Source of the DNA: Parvibaculaceae bacterium
GTDB lineage: Bacteria > Pseudomonadota > Alphaproteobacteria > Parvibaculales > Parvibaculaceae
Assembly: GCA_028283765.1 (NCBI GenBank)
Contig: JAPWJY010000003.1
Coordinates: 124,001-188,000, forward strand
Length of the DNA: 64,000 nt
Direction: 5' to 3'
Position 1 is the first letter of the stretch, and every line of letters starts with the position of its first letter. This document shows, one piece after another, positions 8,101 through 16,165 of the stretch. The translations under genes and the position numbers were made by a program. Under the pieces are notes generated by a model, which searched no databases, was not told where the DNA came from, and saw only the letters and a program-made list of their open reading frames with translations.

Positions 8101-9183
8101 GTGGATGTGACTGAAAAGAGTGCGCCGATCCGCATCGATGTGAAGGATCTTCGCAAGAGTTTTGGCGCCTTTGCCGCTCTCGACGGGGTTTCCTTCACAG
8201 TGCAGCCGGGAGAGTTGCTGGCGCTGCTGGGGCCGTCGGGCTCCGGCAAGACGACGCTGCTGCGCGCCATTGCCGGGCTTTCGCCCGCCGAGCAGGGCAC
8301 GATCCATTTCAATGACGAGGATGCGACCACCTTGTCGCTGCGTGAGCGCCGGGTCGGCTTCGTGTTCCAGCACTATGCGCTGTTCCGTCATATGACCGTG
8401 TTCGACAATATCGCTTTCGGGCTGCGGGTGCGGCCAAGGCGTGAACGGCCCGCCGAAAGCGAGATCACGCAGAGAGCGCGGCGGCTGCTTGAGTTCGTTC
8501 AACTGGGCGGACTCGAAAAGCGCTTTCCGGCACAATTGTCGGGCGGCCAACGCCAGCGGGTCGCTCTGGCGCGCGCGCTTGCCATCGAACCCAATCTGCT
8601 GCTGCTCGATGAGCCTTTCGGGGCGCTCGATGCGAAGGTCCGCAAGGAACTGCGGGCATGGCTCAAGGACGTGCATCGCGAAACCGGCCTGACCACGCTT
8701 TTTGTTACCCATGACCAGGAGGAGGCGCTGGAGCTTGCCGACCGGGTCGTGATCATGCGCAATGGCAGGATCGAACAGATCGGCACCCCTTCGGAAGTCT
8801 ACGAGGAGCCGGCGACGCCTTTCGTCTGTGAATTTCTGGGCAATGTCTCGAAGTTCGATTGCACCATCCGGGATGGCGAGGCGGAGGTGGCCGGGAGCCT
8901 GTTCCCGGTTGGCGAGGAAAATGGCCTGAACGGTCCGGGCGTCGCCTATGTGCGGCCCCATGAGTTCGAAATCGTGATCGATGAGCATGGCGAGGGCCTG
9001 CCCGCCACGGTCAAGTCGGTTCGCCCCTTCGGGCCTACCGTATCGGTCGAACTGGTGCTTGCCGGGCGCGACGGCCCCATTGAAATCGCCGTGCCAAGGG
9101 AACTGATCGGGCTCGGCGATGTCCAGCCCCACCGGGTCGTCCATATCCGGGCGACGGCCGCCCGGATTTTCGCTGCGGGCTGA
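8101..9183 (+). CDS. cysA: Sulfate ABC transporter ATPase CysA
   Basis: This cytoplasmic ATPase drives the CysTW permease. The 360-residue protein shows Walker A GPSGSGKTT near residues 44-52, the Q-loop FVFQHYALF, the ABC signature LSGGQRQR near 147, Walker B LLLLDEPFGALD near 166, and the switch His in FVTHDQEEA near 202. The C-terminal 120 residues form the regulatory TOBE-like part. The frame is open far upstream inside cysW, but GTG 8101 follows a GAGGA site at 8086-8090 by 10 bases and gives the normal length. A hairpin after the stop ends the operon. Confidence 0.94.
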   Translation: MDVTEKSAPIRIDVKDLRKSFGAFAALDGVSFTVQPGELLALLGPSGSGKTTLLRAIAGLSPAEQGTIHFNDEDATTLSLRERRVGFVFQHYALFRHMTVFDNIAFGLRVRPRRERPAESEITQRARRLLEFVQLGGLEKRFPAQLSGGQRQRVALARALAIEPNLLLLDEPFGALDAKVRKELRAWLKDVHRETGLTTLFVTHDQEEALELADRVVIMRNGRIEQIGTPSEVYEEPATPFVCEFLGNVSKFDCTIRDGEAEVAGSLFPVGEENGLNGPGVAYVRPHEFEIVIDEHGEGLPATVKSVRPFGPTVSVELVLAGRDGPIEIAVPRELIGLGDVQPHRVVHIRATAARIFAAG

Positions 9184-9189
9184 CAGGCT

Positions 9190-9220
9190 ATGATGCGCGC
9201 CGCTGACCGGCGCACATCAT
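9190..9220. terminator. Bidirectional hairpin between cysA and the P450 gene
   Basis: A 13-bp stem with one mismatch or wobble (ATGATGCGCGCCG at 9190-9202, CGGCGCACATCAT at 9208-9220) lies between two convergent genes, so it probably ends both transcripts. No long T run is present. Confidence 0.6.
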
Positions 9221-9247
9221 GTTGATTTGGGTATTCAGCCTTGAGCT

Positions 9248-10501
9248 TTACGCGGCTTGCGGCCGCGCGGCGTAGCGGATGGGCAGCCGCTTCAGGCCCG
9301 AGACAAAGCTCGCCTGCACATTGGGGTGCTCGCCGGTGATCTCGAAGCTGTCGAAACGGGCCAGAAGTTCAGCGTAAAGCGCCTTGATCTCCATTTTGGC
9401 CAGATGCTGGCCAAGGCAGAGATGAGCACCGTAGCCGAAGGCAAGGTGGCGGTTGGGCGAGCGGTCGACCTTGAACTTGAACGGCTCGTCGAAGACCTCC
9501 TCGTCGCGGTTGCCCGAAGGGTACATCATCATCAGATGGTCGCCCTTGCGGATGGTCTTGTCACGCAGCACATAATCTTCCGTGGCCGTCCGCATGAAAT
9601 GCTTGACCGGGGTGACCCAGCGGATCATTTCATCGACTGCAGAAGCCAGCAGGGCCGGGTTGGCGCGCAGCTTGGCGAGTTCATCGGGGTTTTCGATCAG
9701 GGCCTTGAGGCCGCCCGCTGTGGTCGAGCTTGTGGTGTCGTGGCCCGCCGTCGCGACAATGATGTAATAGCTCATGGCTTCCAGATCGCCGATCGGCTTG
9801 CCGTCCAGCGTCGCATTCGCGATCACGCTGGCGACGTCGTCGCGCGGATTGGCGCGGCGCTCGGCGGTCAGCGCGGTGAAGAACTGGAAAAAATCCGTGA
9901 TCGTCGCCATCAGATCGTCGAAGCCGCCGCCGCGCTGGGTGTCGGGATCCTGCGCGCCGAAAAGCTCCTGGGTCAGAGCAAGCATGCGGGCTTCGTCTTT
10001 GCGGTCGACGCCCAGAATGGTCATGATGACGCGCAGCGGATACCACATGGCGACATCTGTGACGAAGTCGCATTCGCCGCCCTTCGCTTCCATCTTGTCC
10101 ACGAATTCGCGCGCAAGGCCGGAGAGCTTGTCGTCGAGCTTTTTGAGGTTCGGCGGCATGAACCAGGCCTGCGTCAGCGCCCGGTAGGCCCGGTGATCGG
10201 GGTTGTCCATATGCACGAGCGTGCGCAGCAGCAGGTGGCTGCCGCCGGTGAATTCCTTGGTCTTTTCCAGCGCCTCGGTGGTCGTCAGCGTCAGCAGGGG
10301 ATCGTTGATGAAGCGCTCGTTCTGCTTTTCGACTTCCATGATGTCGGCATGTTTCGAGACCAGCCAGAACGGCGTATAGCCCTCGACCTCAACCCTGTGG
10401 ACCGGGTCCTCATGGCGGATTTCACTCAGCAGCCGGTGAAAAAGCTCGTCTTGCGCATAGGTTCTGGGGTCGACAATCAGTTCATCGATATTGGGTGTCA
10501 T
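9248..10501 (-). CDS. Cytochrome P450
   Basis: This is a soluble class I bacterial P450 of 417 residues. The I-helix oxygen-binding motif AGHDTTSS is near residue 250, the K-helix ExxR motif is EMIRW near 287, and the haem loop FGYGAHLCLGQ carries the Cys ligand near 358. The N-terminus has no membrane anchor, as expected. Its electron donors (ferredoxin and reductase) are not in the window. GGAGGAGG lies just upstream of the ATG. Bacterial P450s of this type often hydroxylate terpenes, steroids or fatty acids. The divergently read thiolase suggests a role in breaking down such a compound (inference); the substrate is unknown. Confidence 0.93.
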   Translation of the reverse strand: MTPNIDELIVDPRTYAQDELFHRLLSEIRHEDPVHRVEVEGYTPFWLVSKHADIMEVEKQNERFINDPLLTLTTTEALEKTKEFTGGSHLLLRTLVHMDNPDHRAYRALTQAWFMPPNLKKLDDKLSGLAREFVDKMEAKGGECDFVTDVAMWYPLRVIMTILGVDRKDEARMLALTQELFGAQDPDTQRGGGFDDLMATITDFFQFFTALTAERRANPRDDVASVIANATLDGKPIGDLEAMSYYIIVATAGHDTTSSTTAGGLKALIENPDELAKLRANPALLASAVDEMIRWVTPVKHFMRTATEDYVLRDKTIRKGDHLMMMYPSGNRDEEVFDEPFKFKVDRSPNRHLAFGYGAHLCLGQHLAKMEIKALYAELLARFDSFEITGEHPNVQASFVSGLKRLPIRYAARPQAA

Positions 10502-10737
10502 TGGATCCTCCTCCGGCCGATTTTTCGAGACGTGCCCGACAGCGCGGGATTTCCAAGGATTCCCCTGCGTTAGTCTGGGCTGTCTGTTTGCTTTACTGAA
10601 AATGTAGCGGAAACAGGGCCTTCTGTCGTGCGGGAAGCGTGAGAAAGGCGCTGGACAAGTGCGCCTGCTTGCCGATTATTGGCCGCAACGAGACCACAAG
10701 GACCGGCCCAAACCGGCCCCTCTAAAGGAGATGGATG

Positions 10738-11910
10738 ATGGCTGAAGCATATATCGTTGCGATCGCGCGCACCGCTGGCGGCCGCCGCGGCGGGCGGCTC
10801 AAGGACTGGCACCCGGTTGATCTGGGTGCGTCGGTTATCAATTCGCTGCTCGACCAGACGGGCATCGATCCGGCACGGGTCGATGATGTGATCTTCGGGT
10901 GCGTGGGACAGGTTGGCGAGCAGGCAATCAATGTTGCCCGCAATGTGGTGATGGCCTCGCGCCTGCCGGAAAGCGTGCCTGCGACCTCCGTTGACCGCCA
11001 GTGCGGTTCGGCCCAGCAGTCGCTTCATTTTGCGGCGCAGGCCGTTCTTTCCGGCTTCCAGGATGTCATCATCGCCGGCGGCGTGGAAAGCATGACCCGC
11101 GTGCCCATGGGGCTGGCGGCTTCCCTGCCGGCCAAGAACGGGTTCGGCAACTACATGAGCCCCGGCCTCAAGGAGAAATATCCGGGCATCCAGTTCAGCC
11201 AGTTCACCGGTGCGGAGATGATTTCCAAGAAATATGGTCTGAGCAAGGACAATCTCGACGAATTTTCCTTCTCGAGCCATCGCAAGGCGATTGCCGCCAC
11301 CCAGTCCGGCGCCTTCAAGGATGAGATCGTGCCGCTCGAGGTCACCCTTGAGGATGGCACGAAGGAGCAGCACACGGTTGATGAGGGCATCCGTTTCGAG
11401 GCCAGCCTTGAGGGCATCAAGGGCGTGAAGCTTCTGGTCGAAGGCGGCACGATCACCGCGGCATCCTCAAGCCAGATCTGTGATGGCGCTTCGGCGGTGA
11501 TGATCGTCAATGAAAAGGGCCTGAAGGATCTGGGGCTGACCCCGATCGCCCGTATCCACCACCTGCATGTGACGGGCGGCGATCCGGTGATCATGCTGGA
11601 GACCCCGATTCCGGCGACCGAGCAGGCGCTCAAGCGCGCGGGCATGTCGATCGATGAGATCGACCTCTATGAAGTGAACGAGGCGTTTGCGCCTGTTCCG
11701 CTGGCCTGGCTCCAGCAGATCAAGGCTGATCCGGAGCGCCTGAACGTGAATGGTGGCGCCATTGCGCTTGGCCATCCGCTCGGCTCTTCGGGCACCAAGC
11801 TGATGACCACCTTGGTCAATGCCCTGCGAACCAGGAACAAGCGCTATGGCCTCCAGACCATGTGCGAAGGCGGCGGCCTTGCAAATGTGACCATCGTCGA
11901 GCGGCTCTGA
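10738..11910 (+). CDS. Acetyl-CoA acyltransferase (thiolase)
   Basis: Thiolases cleave 3-ketoacyl-CoA with CoA in the last step of beta-oxidation, or condense two acyl-CoAs. This 390-residue protein has the nucleophile in DRQCGSAQ (Cys 89 from the chosen start), NEAFAPVP, the His loop GGAIALGHPLGSSGTK and the second catalytic Cys in MCEGGG. ATG 10738 is preferred over ATG 10735 because it stands 7 bases after GGAG and puts the nucleophile at position 89, as in well-studied thiolases. The divergent neighbour is a P450, and a strong terminator follows. I read it as a degradative thiolase rather than PhaA because no phaB or phaC is nearby. Confidence 0.92.
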   Translation: MAEAYIVAIARTAGGRRGGRLKDWHPVDLGASVINSLLDQTGIDPARVDDVIFGCVGQVGEQAINVARNVVMASRLPESVPATSVDRQCGSAQQSLHFAAQAVLSGFQDVIIAGGVESMTRVPMGLAASLPAKNGFGNYMSPGLKEKYPGIQFSQFTGAEMISKKYGLSKDNLDEFSFSSHRKAIAATQSGAFKDEIVPLEVTLEDGTKEQHTVDEGIRFEASLEGIKGVKLLVEGGTITAASSSQICDGASAVMIVNEKGLKDLGLTPIARIHHLHVTGGDPVIMLETPIPATEQALKRAGMSIDEIDLYEVNEAFAPVPLAWLQQIKADPERLNVNGGAIALGHPLGSSGTKLMTTLVNALRTRNKRYGLQTMCEGGGLANVTIVERL

Positions 11911-11938
11911 TCGCTCTGAGAGGCACGATTGAAGACGG

Positions 11939-11965
11939 GGCGGGATCGCAGGATCCCGCCTTTTT
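11939..11965 (+). terminator. Intrinsic terminator of the thiolase gene
   Basis: A 9-bp stem (GGCGGGATC at 11939-11947, GATCCCGCC at 11952-11960) with a 4-base loop is followed by five Ts, a classic intrinsic terminator 28 bases after the stop codon. Confidence 0.85.
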
Positions 11966-12016
11966 CATGGGTTTCTGCCGGGTCAGAGCGTCACTCAAGG
12001 GGTATCGAGGCTGAGT

Positions 12017-12071
12017 GTATAAAAATGAATTAAAAAATAACTTAAATTGAAATCAAATCTTAAATTATTTA
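12017..12071 (+). promoter_or_regulatory. AT-rich promoter region of the MerR-family gene
   Basis: About 55 bases made almost wholly of A and T, with many TTAA and AAAT steps, interrupt otherwise GC-rich DNA. The tract sits 84 bases ahead of the regulator start. It is a likely promoter or binding site for a nucleoid protein; I do not assign definite -35 and -10 boxes. Confidence 0.4.
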
Positions 12072-12154
12072 CCCTTCGGTTTGATAAGCATTGCCTGTTT
12101 CCGTGTCCATCTATGGATCAAAGGAATGCCGATGTTCGCAACGAGGGGCATAGG

Positions 12155-13045
12155 ATGAGCGATCAGAACGCAATTGCGGTAAACGGCAGCGCGGCTGTTG
12201 ACAGGGGTAGGGAACCGGGGCGTTTCGACGATGCCTCAAGCCTTCCGGGCCGTTTTCCCCGCTATCCCGGCCGCTTTCAGGACATGGACCATGGTATGCC
12301 CGGAATCCCGCCCAAGGGACTGAAAATGAAGGACCTTGAGGAGGTCTCCGGCGTTAACCGCGAGACGATCAGGTTCTATATCCGGGAGGGATTGCTGCCT
12401 GAGCCGGAACGGCCCAAGCGCAATGTCGCGACCTATGGTTTTGCGCATGTCTCCCGCCTTCGTCTGATTCGAAAGTTGCAGTCCGAGCGGTTTTTGCCGC
12501 TGAACGTCATCAGGACCATTATTCATGCAGCCGAAGCGTCAAACCATGCTTCGGCTGACGCCTTCATCGGCCTTGAAAACAGGCTTTACCCGTTTCTGGC
12601 CGATCAGAACCTTCCCGGACCCCGGACACTTGCGCAGGCGGTGGAGGCATGGGGCGTGCCGGAACAGGCGATCAGGGAACTCGACGCGATCGGTCTTGTC
12701 CGCATCGACCGGACCGATGACGGGGAGTATCTGAATGAACGCAACATGAGCATTCTCAGGCTCTGGCAGGAGTTCCGGGCTCTCGGCTTCGGGCCGGAGG
12801 CAGGGTTTGCCACGGAGCTCTGGAGCATCTATGTGGAGGCGATGCGTGCCCTGGTGGCCAGAGAGGCCACGCTGTTCCAGAGCGTCAGCGTGGCGGACAA
12901 GGCACAAGCGGCCATGATGGCTGAAAGCGGGATTCGCATTATCAACGAAATCCTGCCTTTGCTACGCATTGAAACGCTGGTCCGGAACGCGAAGGAAGCC
13001 AGCAAGGCTCACCGCCTTGAGGCCGGGAAAACCGATTGCCTCTGA
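12155..13045 (+). CDS. MerR-family transcriptional regulator
   Basis: This 296-residue DNA-binding protein has a MerR winged helix at about residues 57-125 (MKDLEEVSGVNRETIRFYIR, then a YGFAHVSRLRLIRKL wing and helix). Some 55 poorly ordered residues precede it, rich in Pro, Gly and Arg. The C-terminal 170 residues are helical, with no cysteine cluster for metal binding, so a small-molecule ligand is more likely. ATG 12155 follows GAGGGG by 6 bases; an in-frame ATG at 12047 lies in AT-rich promoter DNA and is unlikely. It converges on the orphan ABC ATPase gene. Its target is not apparent. Confidence 0.82.
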   Translation: MSDQNAIAVNGSAAVDRGREPGRFDDASSLPGRFPRYPGRFQDMDHGMPGIPPKGLKMKDLEEVSGVNRETIRFYIREGLLPEPERPKRNVATYGFAHVSRLRLIRKLQSERFLPLNVIRTIIHAAEASNHASADAFIGLENRLYPFLADQNLPGPRTLAQAVEAWGVPEQAIRELDAIGLVRIDRTDDGEYLNERNMSILRLWQEFRALGFGPEAGFATELWSIYVEAMRALVAREATLFQSVSVADKAQAAMMAESGIRIINEILPLLRIETLVRNAKEASKAHRLEAGKTDCL

Positions 13046-13069
13046 TATAAAGACGAGGGAAGCCGCGCT

Positions 13070-14167
13070 CTATGCGTTGAGCACGAGCGCGTCTTCCTTG
13101 CGCCAGTAGCACCAGTGCTCTTCGCCGCTCTTGAAGGTGTAATATTCGATGTCGCGCGACAGGTTGCCGACATCGACCAGCAGCGGATTCGCCGCGCCGG
13201 CCACATCCATGAACACATTGCTGAAGCTGCCATAATAGGCGACTTCCCGGACCTTGCCCCGGACGCTGATGACGCCGGGATCGGTCGGCTTTTCGTCCGC
13301 GAGGAAAATCTTCTCGGGGCGGATCGCCAGCGAAATATTGCCCTCGGCCTTGCCCGGCATGGCGACTTCGCCCAGCGCGCTCGATGAAATCTTGATTTCC
13401 TCGCCGCTGATCTTTGTCGCGGTGCCATCGAACAGATTGATCTTGCCGATGAAGTCGGCAACGAAGCGGCTGCTCGGATTCTCATAGAGGTCGGATGGCT
13501 TGGCGACCTGGCGCACCTGCCCGCCTTCCATGATCGCGGCCCGGTTGGCCATCGACAGGGCTTCCGACTGGTCATGGGTCACGATCACGAAGGTGATGCC
13601 GACGGTCTGCTGGAGCTTGACCAGTTCGAGCTGCATGGCCTCGCGCAGCTTGGCGTCGAGAGCCGATAGCGGTTCGTCGAGCAGCAGCACGGAGGGGCGC
13701 TTCACGAGGGCGCGGGCAAGGGCCACGCGCTGGCGCTGGCCGCCGGAGAGTTCATCAGGCTTGCGCTTGCCATAGCCGCCGAGCTTGACCAGTTCCAGCG
13801 CTTCGTCTGCGCGCTGCTTGATTTCGTTTTTGGGACAGCCTTCGATCTTGAGGCCATAGGCGACATTCTCGGCGACAGTCATATGCGGGAAAACCGCATA
13901 GGACTGGAACACCATGTTCACCGGGCGCTTGTTTGGCGCCACCTTGGCCATGTCGTGGCCATCGATGATGACCTGGCCTTCCGATGGGGTTTCAAAGCCC
14001 GCGAGCATGCGCAGCAAGGTGGTCTTGCCGCAGCCGGACGGCCCGAGCAGGGCGAAAAATTCACCCCGGTAAACCTCCAGATTGACGTGGTTCACAGCGC
14101 GAACACTTCCATTGAAAATCTTGGAAACATCCTTGATTTGAATGATGGGAGTTTTGTCCTGCGCCAT
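13070..14167 (-). CDS. PotA-type ABC transporter ATPase without partner permeases
   Basis: This 365-residue ATPase shows Walker A GPSGCGKTT at residues 42-50, Q-loop VFQSYAVFPHMT, signature LSGGQRQR near 141, Walker B LLLLDEPLSALD near 161 and IVTHDQSEA, followed by a TOBE domain. It matches ATPases of spermidine/putrescine-type importers (PotA/PotG). Unusually, no permease or binding-protein gene lies on either side: the MerR gene converges on it and the upstream genes read the other way. It must serve a permease encoded elsewhere or be a left-over. An AAGGA ribosome site is visible before the ATG. Confidence 0.9.
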   Translation of the reverse strand: MAQDKTPIIQIKDVSKIFNGSVRAVNHVNLEVYRGEFFALLGPSGCGKTTLLRMLAGFETPSEGQVIIDGHDMAKVAPNKRPVNMVFQSYAVFPHMTVAENVAYGLKIEGCPKNEIKQRADEALELVKLGGYGKRKPDELSGGQRQRVALARALVKRPSVLLLDEPLSALDAKLREAMQLELVKLQQTVGITFVIVTHDQSEALSMANRAAIMEGGQVRQVAKPSDLYENPSSRFVADFIGKINLFDGTATKISGEEIKISSSALGEVAMPGKAEGNISLAIRPEKIFLADEKPTDPGVISVRGKVREVAYYGSFSNVFMDVAGAANPLLVDVGNLSRDIEYYTFKSGEEHWCYWRKEDALVLNA

Positions 14168-14500
14168 TTCAAGTCCTTAAAGAAGCCTCTGATGCTCGCC
14201 TCAAGGATGGGGGGAGCCCGCGCGCGAGGTCAAGTGCCCAAACGGCGTGGAAGCGGGAATTGTCGCGCTTCCTGCCGCGTCTGCCGCACTTGTGGTCGTA
14301 TGCTTGTTTATTGGGCTGCGTCTTGTGCAGTTTTGCGGCTTTCCTCTGGCGGCGGGGCTGGATAGAGGCCCAGGTCAGTCAGAAGGAGTGCGCCCCGAGC
14401 CGGTTTCGGGACAGCAATGGCACATGCCAACCCATGAAGCTATGGCACTTCATGGGGTTCATATGATATTAATTATCATATGCATAATTGGGGTATTTGA
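14168..14500. other. 333-base intergenic stretch with two perfect inverted repeats
   Basis: No firm gene is seen; 68- and 96-codon frames overlap here but lack clear ribosome sites and family features. The left part should hold the promoter of the PotA-type gene. The right end holds two inverted repeats with perfect 9-base arms. One is CCCATGAAG with CTTCATGGG at 14431-14456 (8-base spacer). The other is CATATGATA with TATCATATG at 14460-14482 (5-base spacer). They lie 19 to 70 bases before the small membrane-protein gene and may be operators or an RNA structure. Confidence 0.55.
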
Positions 14501-14662
14501 ATGCGGCGGCAGTTTCAGGGGCTGGTCATTGCCATAATGACAGCGGTAACAGCTCTCATCGTCGGCATACTGATGACAGGGCATCTGTATCTCTCTCTTG
14601 TGGTGGCGCTCATCACCGCCCTTATCATGGTGCTTGCCCGCTTCCTTCCCTTCGTACGTTGA
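14501..14662 (+). CDS. Small membrane protein of 53 residues
   Basis: A short frame encodes 53 residues with two hydrophobic stretches. The first, about residues 8-26, reads LVIAIMTAVTALIVGIL; the second, about 31-48, reads LSLVVALITALIMVLA. They are separated by a short polar turn (TGHLY), and basic residues stand at both ends. This would form a helical hairpin in the inner membrane. A weak GGGG site lies 8-11 bases upstream, and two perfect inverted repeats lie just before the gene. I do not recognise a family. Hydrophobic codon bias could also arise by chance, so it is only a candidate gene. Confidence 0.45.
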   Translation: MRRQFQGLVIAIMTAVTALIVGILMTGHLYLSLVVALITALIMVLARFLPFVR

Positions 14663-14983
14663 TTTTATCGGACAGCCGTTTCCGGATGCTTGTCCCGGCA
14701 GGTGTTTAGGATTTGGTCACTTCTGTGACGAAATTGCTTAACGCCTGAGCAGGAGACAGGCCGAAACCCTTGTTCCAGTTCGCGGAATACAAAGAACTTG
14801 CCTGCCTCCGGATTGGGCGGCCCTTCGTGATAAGCTTAATATAATAAACAGGCCTTCTGCAAATCTTTCCGGGCCATATTGGAAGCCCGGCCCGGTGAAG
14901 GTAGATTTGATCCGCTCTCTTGTCGGCGCTCTCAGGCGCCCGCCACGCTTGCCCTGCAAGCTGTTCCCAAACGAGGTCGTTAG
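14663..14983. other. 321-base region upstream of alanine dehydrogenase
   Basis: I see no gene here. A perfect TATAAT occurs at 14840-14845 with no good -35 at the usual spacing, which fits an activator-dependent promoter with a leader of about 130 bases. Within that leader, CCGGGC (14869-14874) and GCCCGG (14885-14890) can pair as a 6-bp hairpin. No known riboswitch fold is recognisable. Many bacteria control ald through an Lrp-type activator; no such gene lies in the window. Confidence 0.4.
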
Positions 14984-16102
14984 ATGCGCATTGGTGTTCC
15001 CAAGGAAATCAAGAACCACGAATATCGGGTGGGCATGACCCCCTCGAGCGTGCGTGAGGCGGTGCACCATGGGCATGAAGTGCTGGTGCAGAAGAATGCA
15101 GGCGCGGGCATCGGGCTCTATGACGAGCAGTATGCCAAGGCCGGCGCGAAGATCATCGACACGGCGGAGGAAATTTTCGCCGCCGCCGAGATGATCGTAA
15201 AGGTGAAGGAACCGCAGCCGAACGAATGCAAGATGCTGCGTCCTGGCCAGATCCTCTTCACCTATCTCCATCTGGCGCCCGACCCGGAACAGGCGCAGGC
15301 GCTCATGGAGTCCGGCTGCATCGCCATCGCCTATGAAACGGTGACGGACGTGCGTGGCGGCCTGCCGTTGCTCGCTCCCATGTCAGAAGTGGCTGGGCGC
15401 ATGTCGATCCAGGCCGGTGCCCACAGCCTTGAGATTGCCCAGGGCGGACGCGGCATGCTGCTCGGCGGCGTGCCCGGTGTTCCGGCCGCCAAGGTCGTCG
15501 TGCTGGGCGGCGGCGTTTCAGGCATGAACGCGGCGCGCATGGCCATGGGCCTCGAAGCCCATGTCACGGTCATCGATCTCAACCTGCATCGTCTGTATGA
15601 GCTTGATCTCCAGTTCGGCCCGAAGCTCAACACGGTTTATTCCACGGTCGACGCCATCGAGGAAAATGTGCTCGGTGCCGATCTCGTCATCGGCGCGGTG
15701 CTGGTGCCCGGCGCTGCCGCGCCCAAGCTTGTCAGCGAGGCGCTGGTCAAGCAGATGAAGAAGGGCTCGGTGCTGGTGGACATCGCCATCGACCAGGGCG
15801 GCTGCTTTGAAACCTCGCATGCCACGACGCATGCGGACCCGACCTTCATCAAGCATGATGTCGTGCATTATTGCGTCGCCAACATGCCGGGCGCCGTGGC
15901 GCGGACCTCGACCTTCGCGCTCAACAACGCCACGCTGCCCTTCACGCTGGCGCTCGCCAACAAGGGCTACAAGAAGGCGCTTCAGGATAATCCCCACCTT
16001 CTCGCGGGGCTCAACGTCTATCAGGGCAAGATCACGTTCAAGGCCGTCTCCGAGGCCATCAACGTGCCGTTCCATGATGCGGCCACATTGCTGTCTGCCT
16101 GA
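14984..16102 (+). CDS. ald: Alanine dehydrogenase
   Basis: This enzyme interconverts L-alanine and pyruvate plus ammonia with NAD in the cytoplasm. The 372-residue length and N-terminus [17 protein letters not shown] are diagnostic. The substrate-binding region holds VKVKEPQ and the catalytic His region FTYLHLA near residues 70-97. The Rossmann loop is [16 protein letters not shown] near 170-185. The conserved [18 protein letters not shown] lies near 265-285. It stands alone with its own long leader and a strong terminator, as is usual for a gene induced by alanine. Confidence 0.97.
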   Translation: MRIGVPKEIKNHEYRVGMTPSSVREAVHHGHEVLVQKNAGAGIGLYDEQYAKAGAKIIDTAEEIFAAAEMIVKVKEPQPNECKMLRPGQILFTYLHLAPDPEQAQALMESGCIAIAYETVTDVRGGLPLLAPMSEVAGRMSIQAGAHSLEIAQGGRGMLLGGVPGVPAAKVVVLGGGVSGMNAARMAMGLEAHVTVIDLNLHRLYELDLQFGPKLNTVYSTVDAIEENVLGADLVIGAVLVPGAAAPKLVSEALVKQMKKGSVLVDIAIDQGGCFETSHATTHADPTFIKHDVVHYCVANMPGAVARTSTFALNNATLPFTLALANKGYKKALQDNPHLLAGLNVYQGKITFKAVSEAINVPFHDAATLLSA

Positions 16103-16130
16103 TCTCTCCCCCGGCGATAGCAGAATGTGA

Positions 16131-16160
16131 AAGAGGCGCCTGGTGGGGCGCCTCTTTTTT
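16131..16160. terminator. Intrinsic terminator after ald
   Basis: A 10-bp stem (AAGAGGCGCC at 16131-16140, GGCGCCTCTT at 16147-16156) with a 6-base loop runs into a T tract ending at 16160. It lies between ald and the convergent CoA-ligase gene and can work for both. Confidence 0.85.
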
Positions 16161-16165
16161 ATTTC

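Noticed and set aside
14247-14537. A 96-codon frame overlapping the small membrane-protein gene
   Set aside because: It covers both inverted repeats and ends in the middle of the other gene; the 53-residue frame has cleaner helices. It is not excluded, but is less likely.
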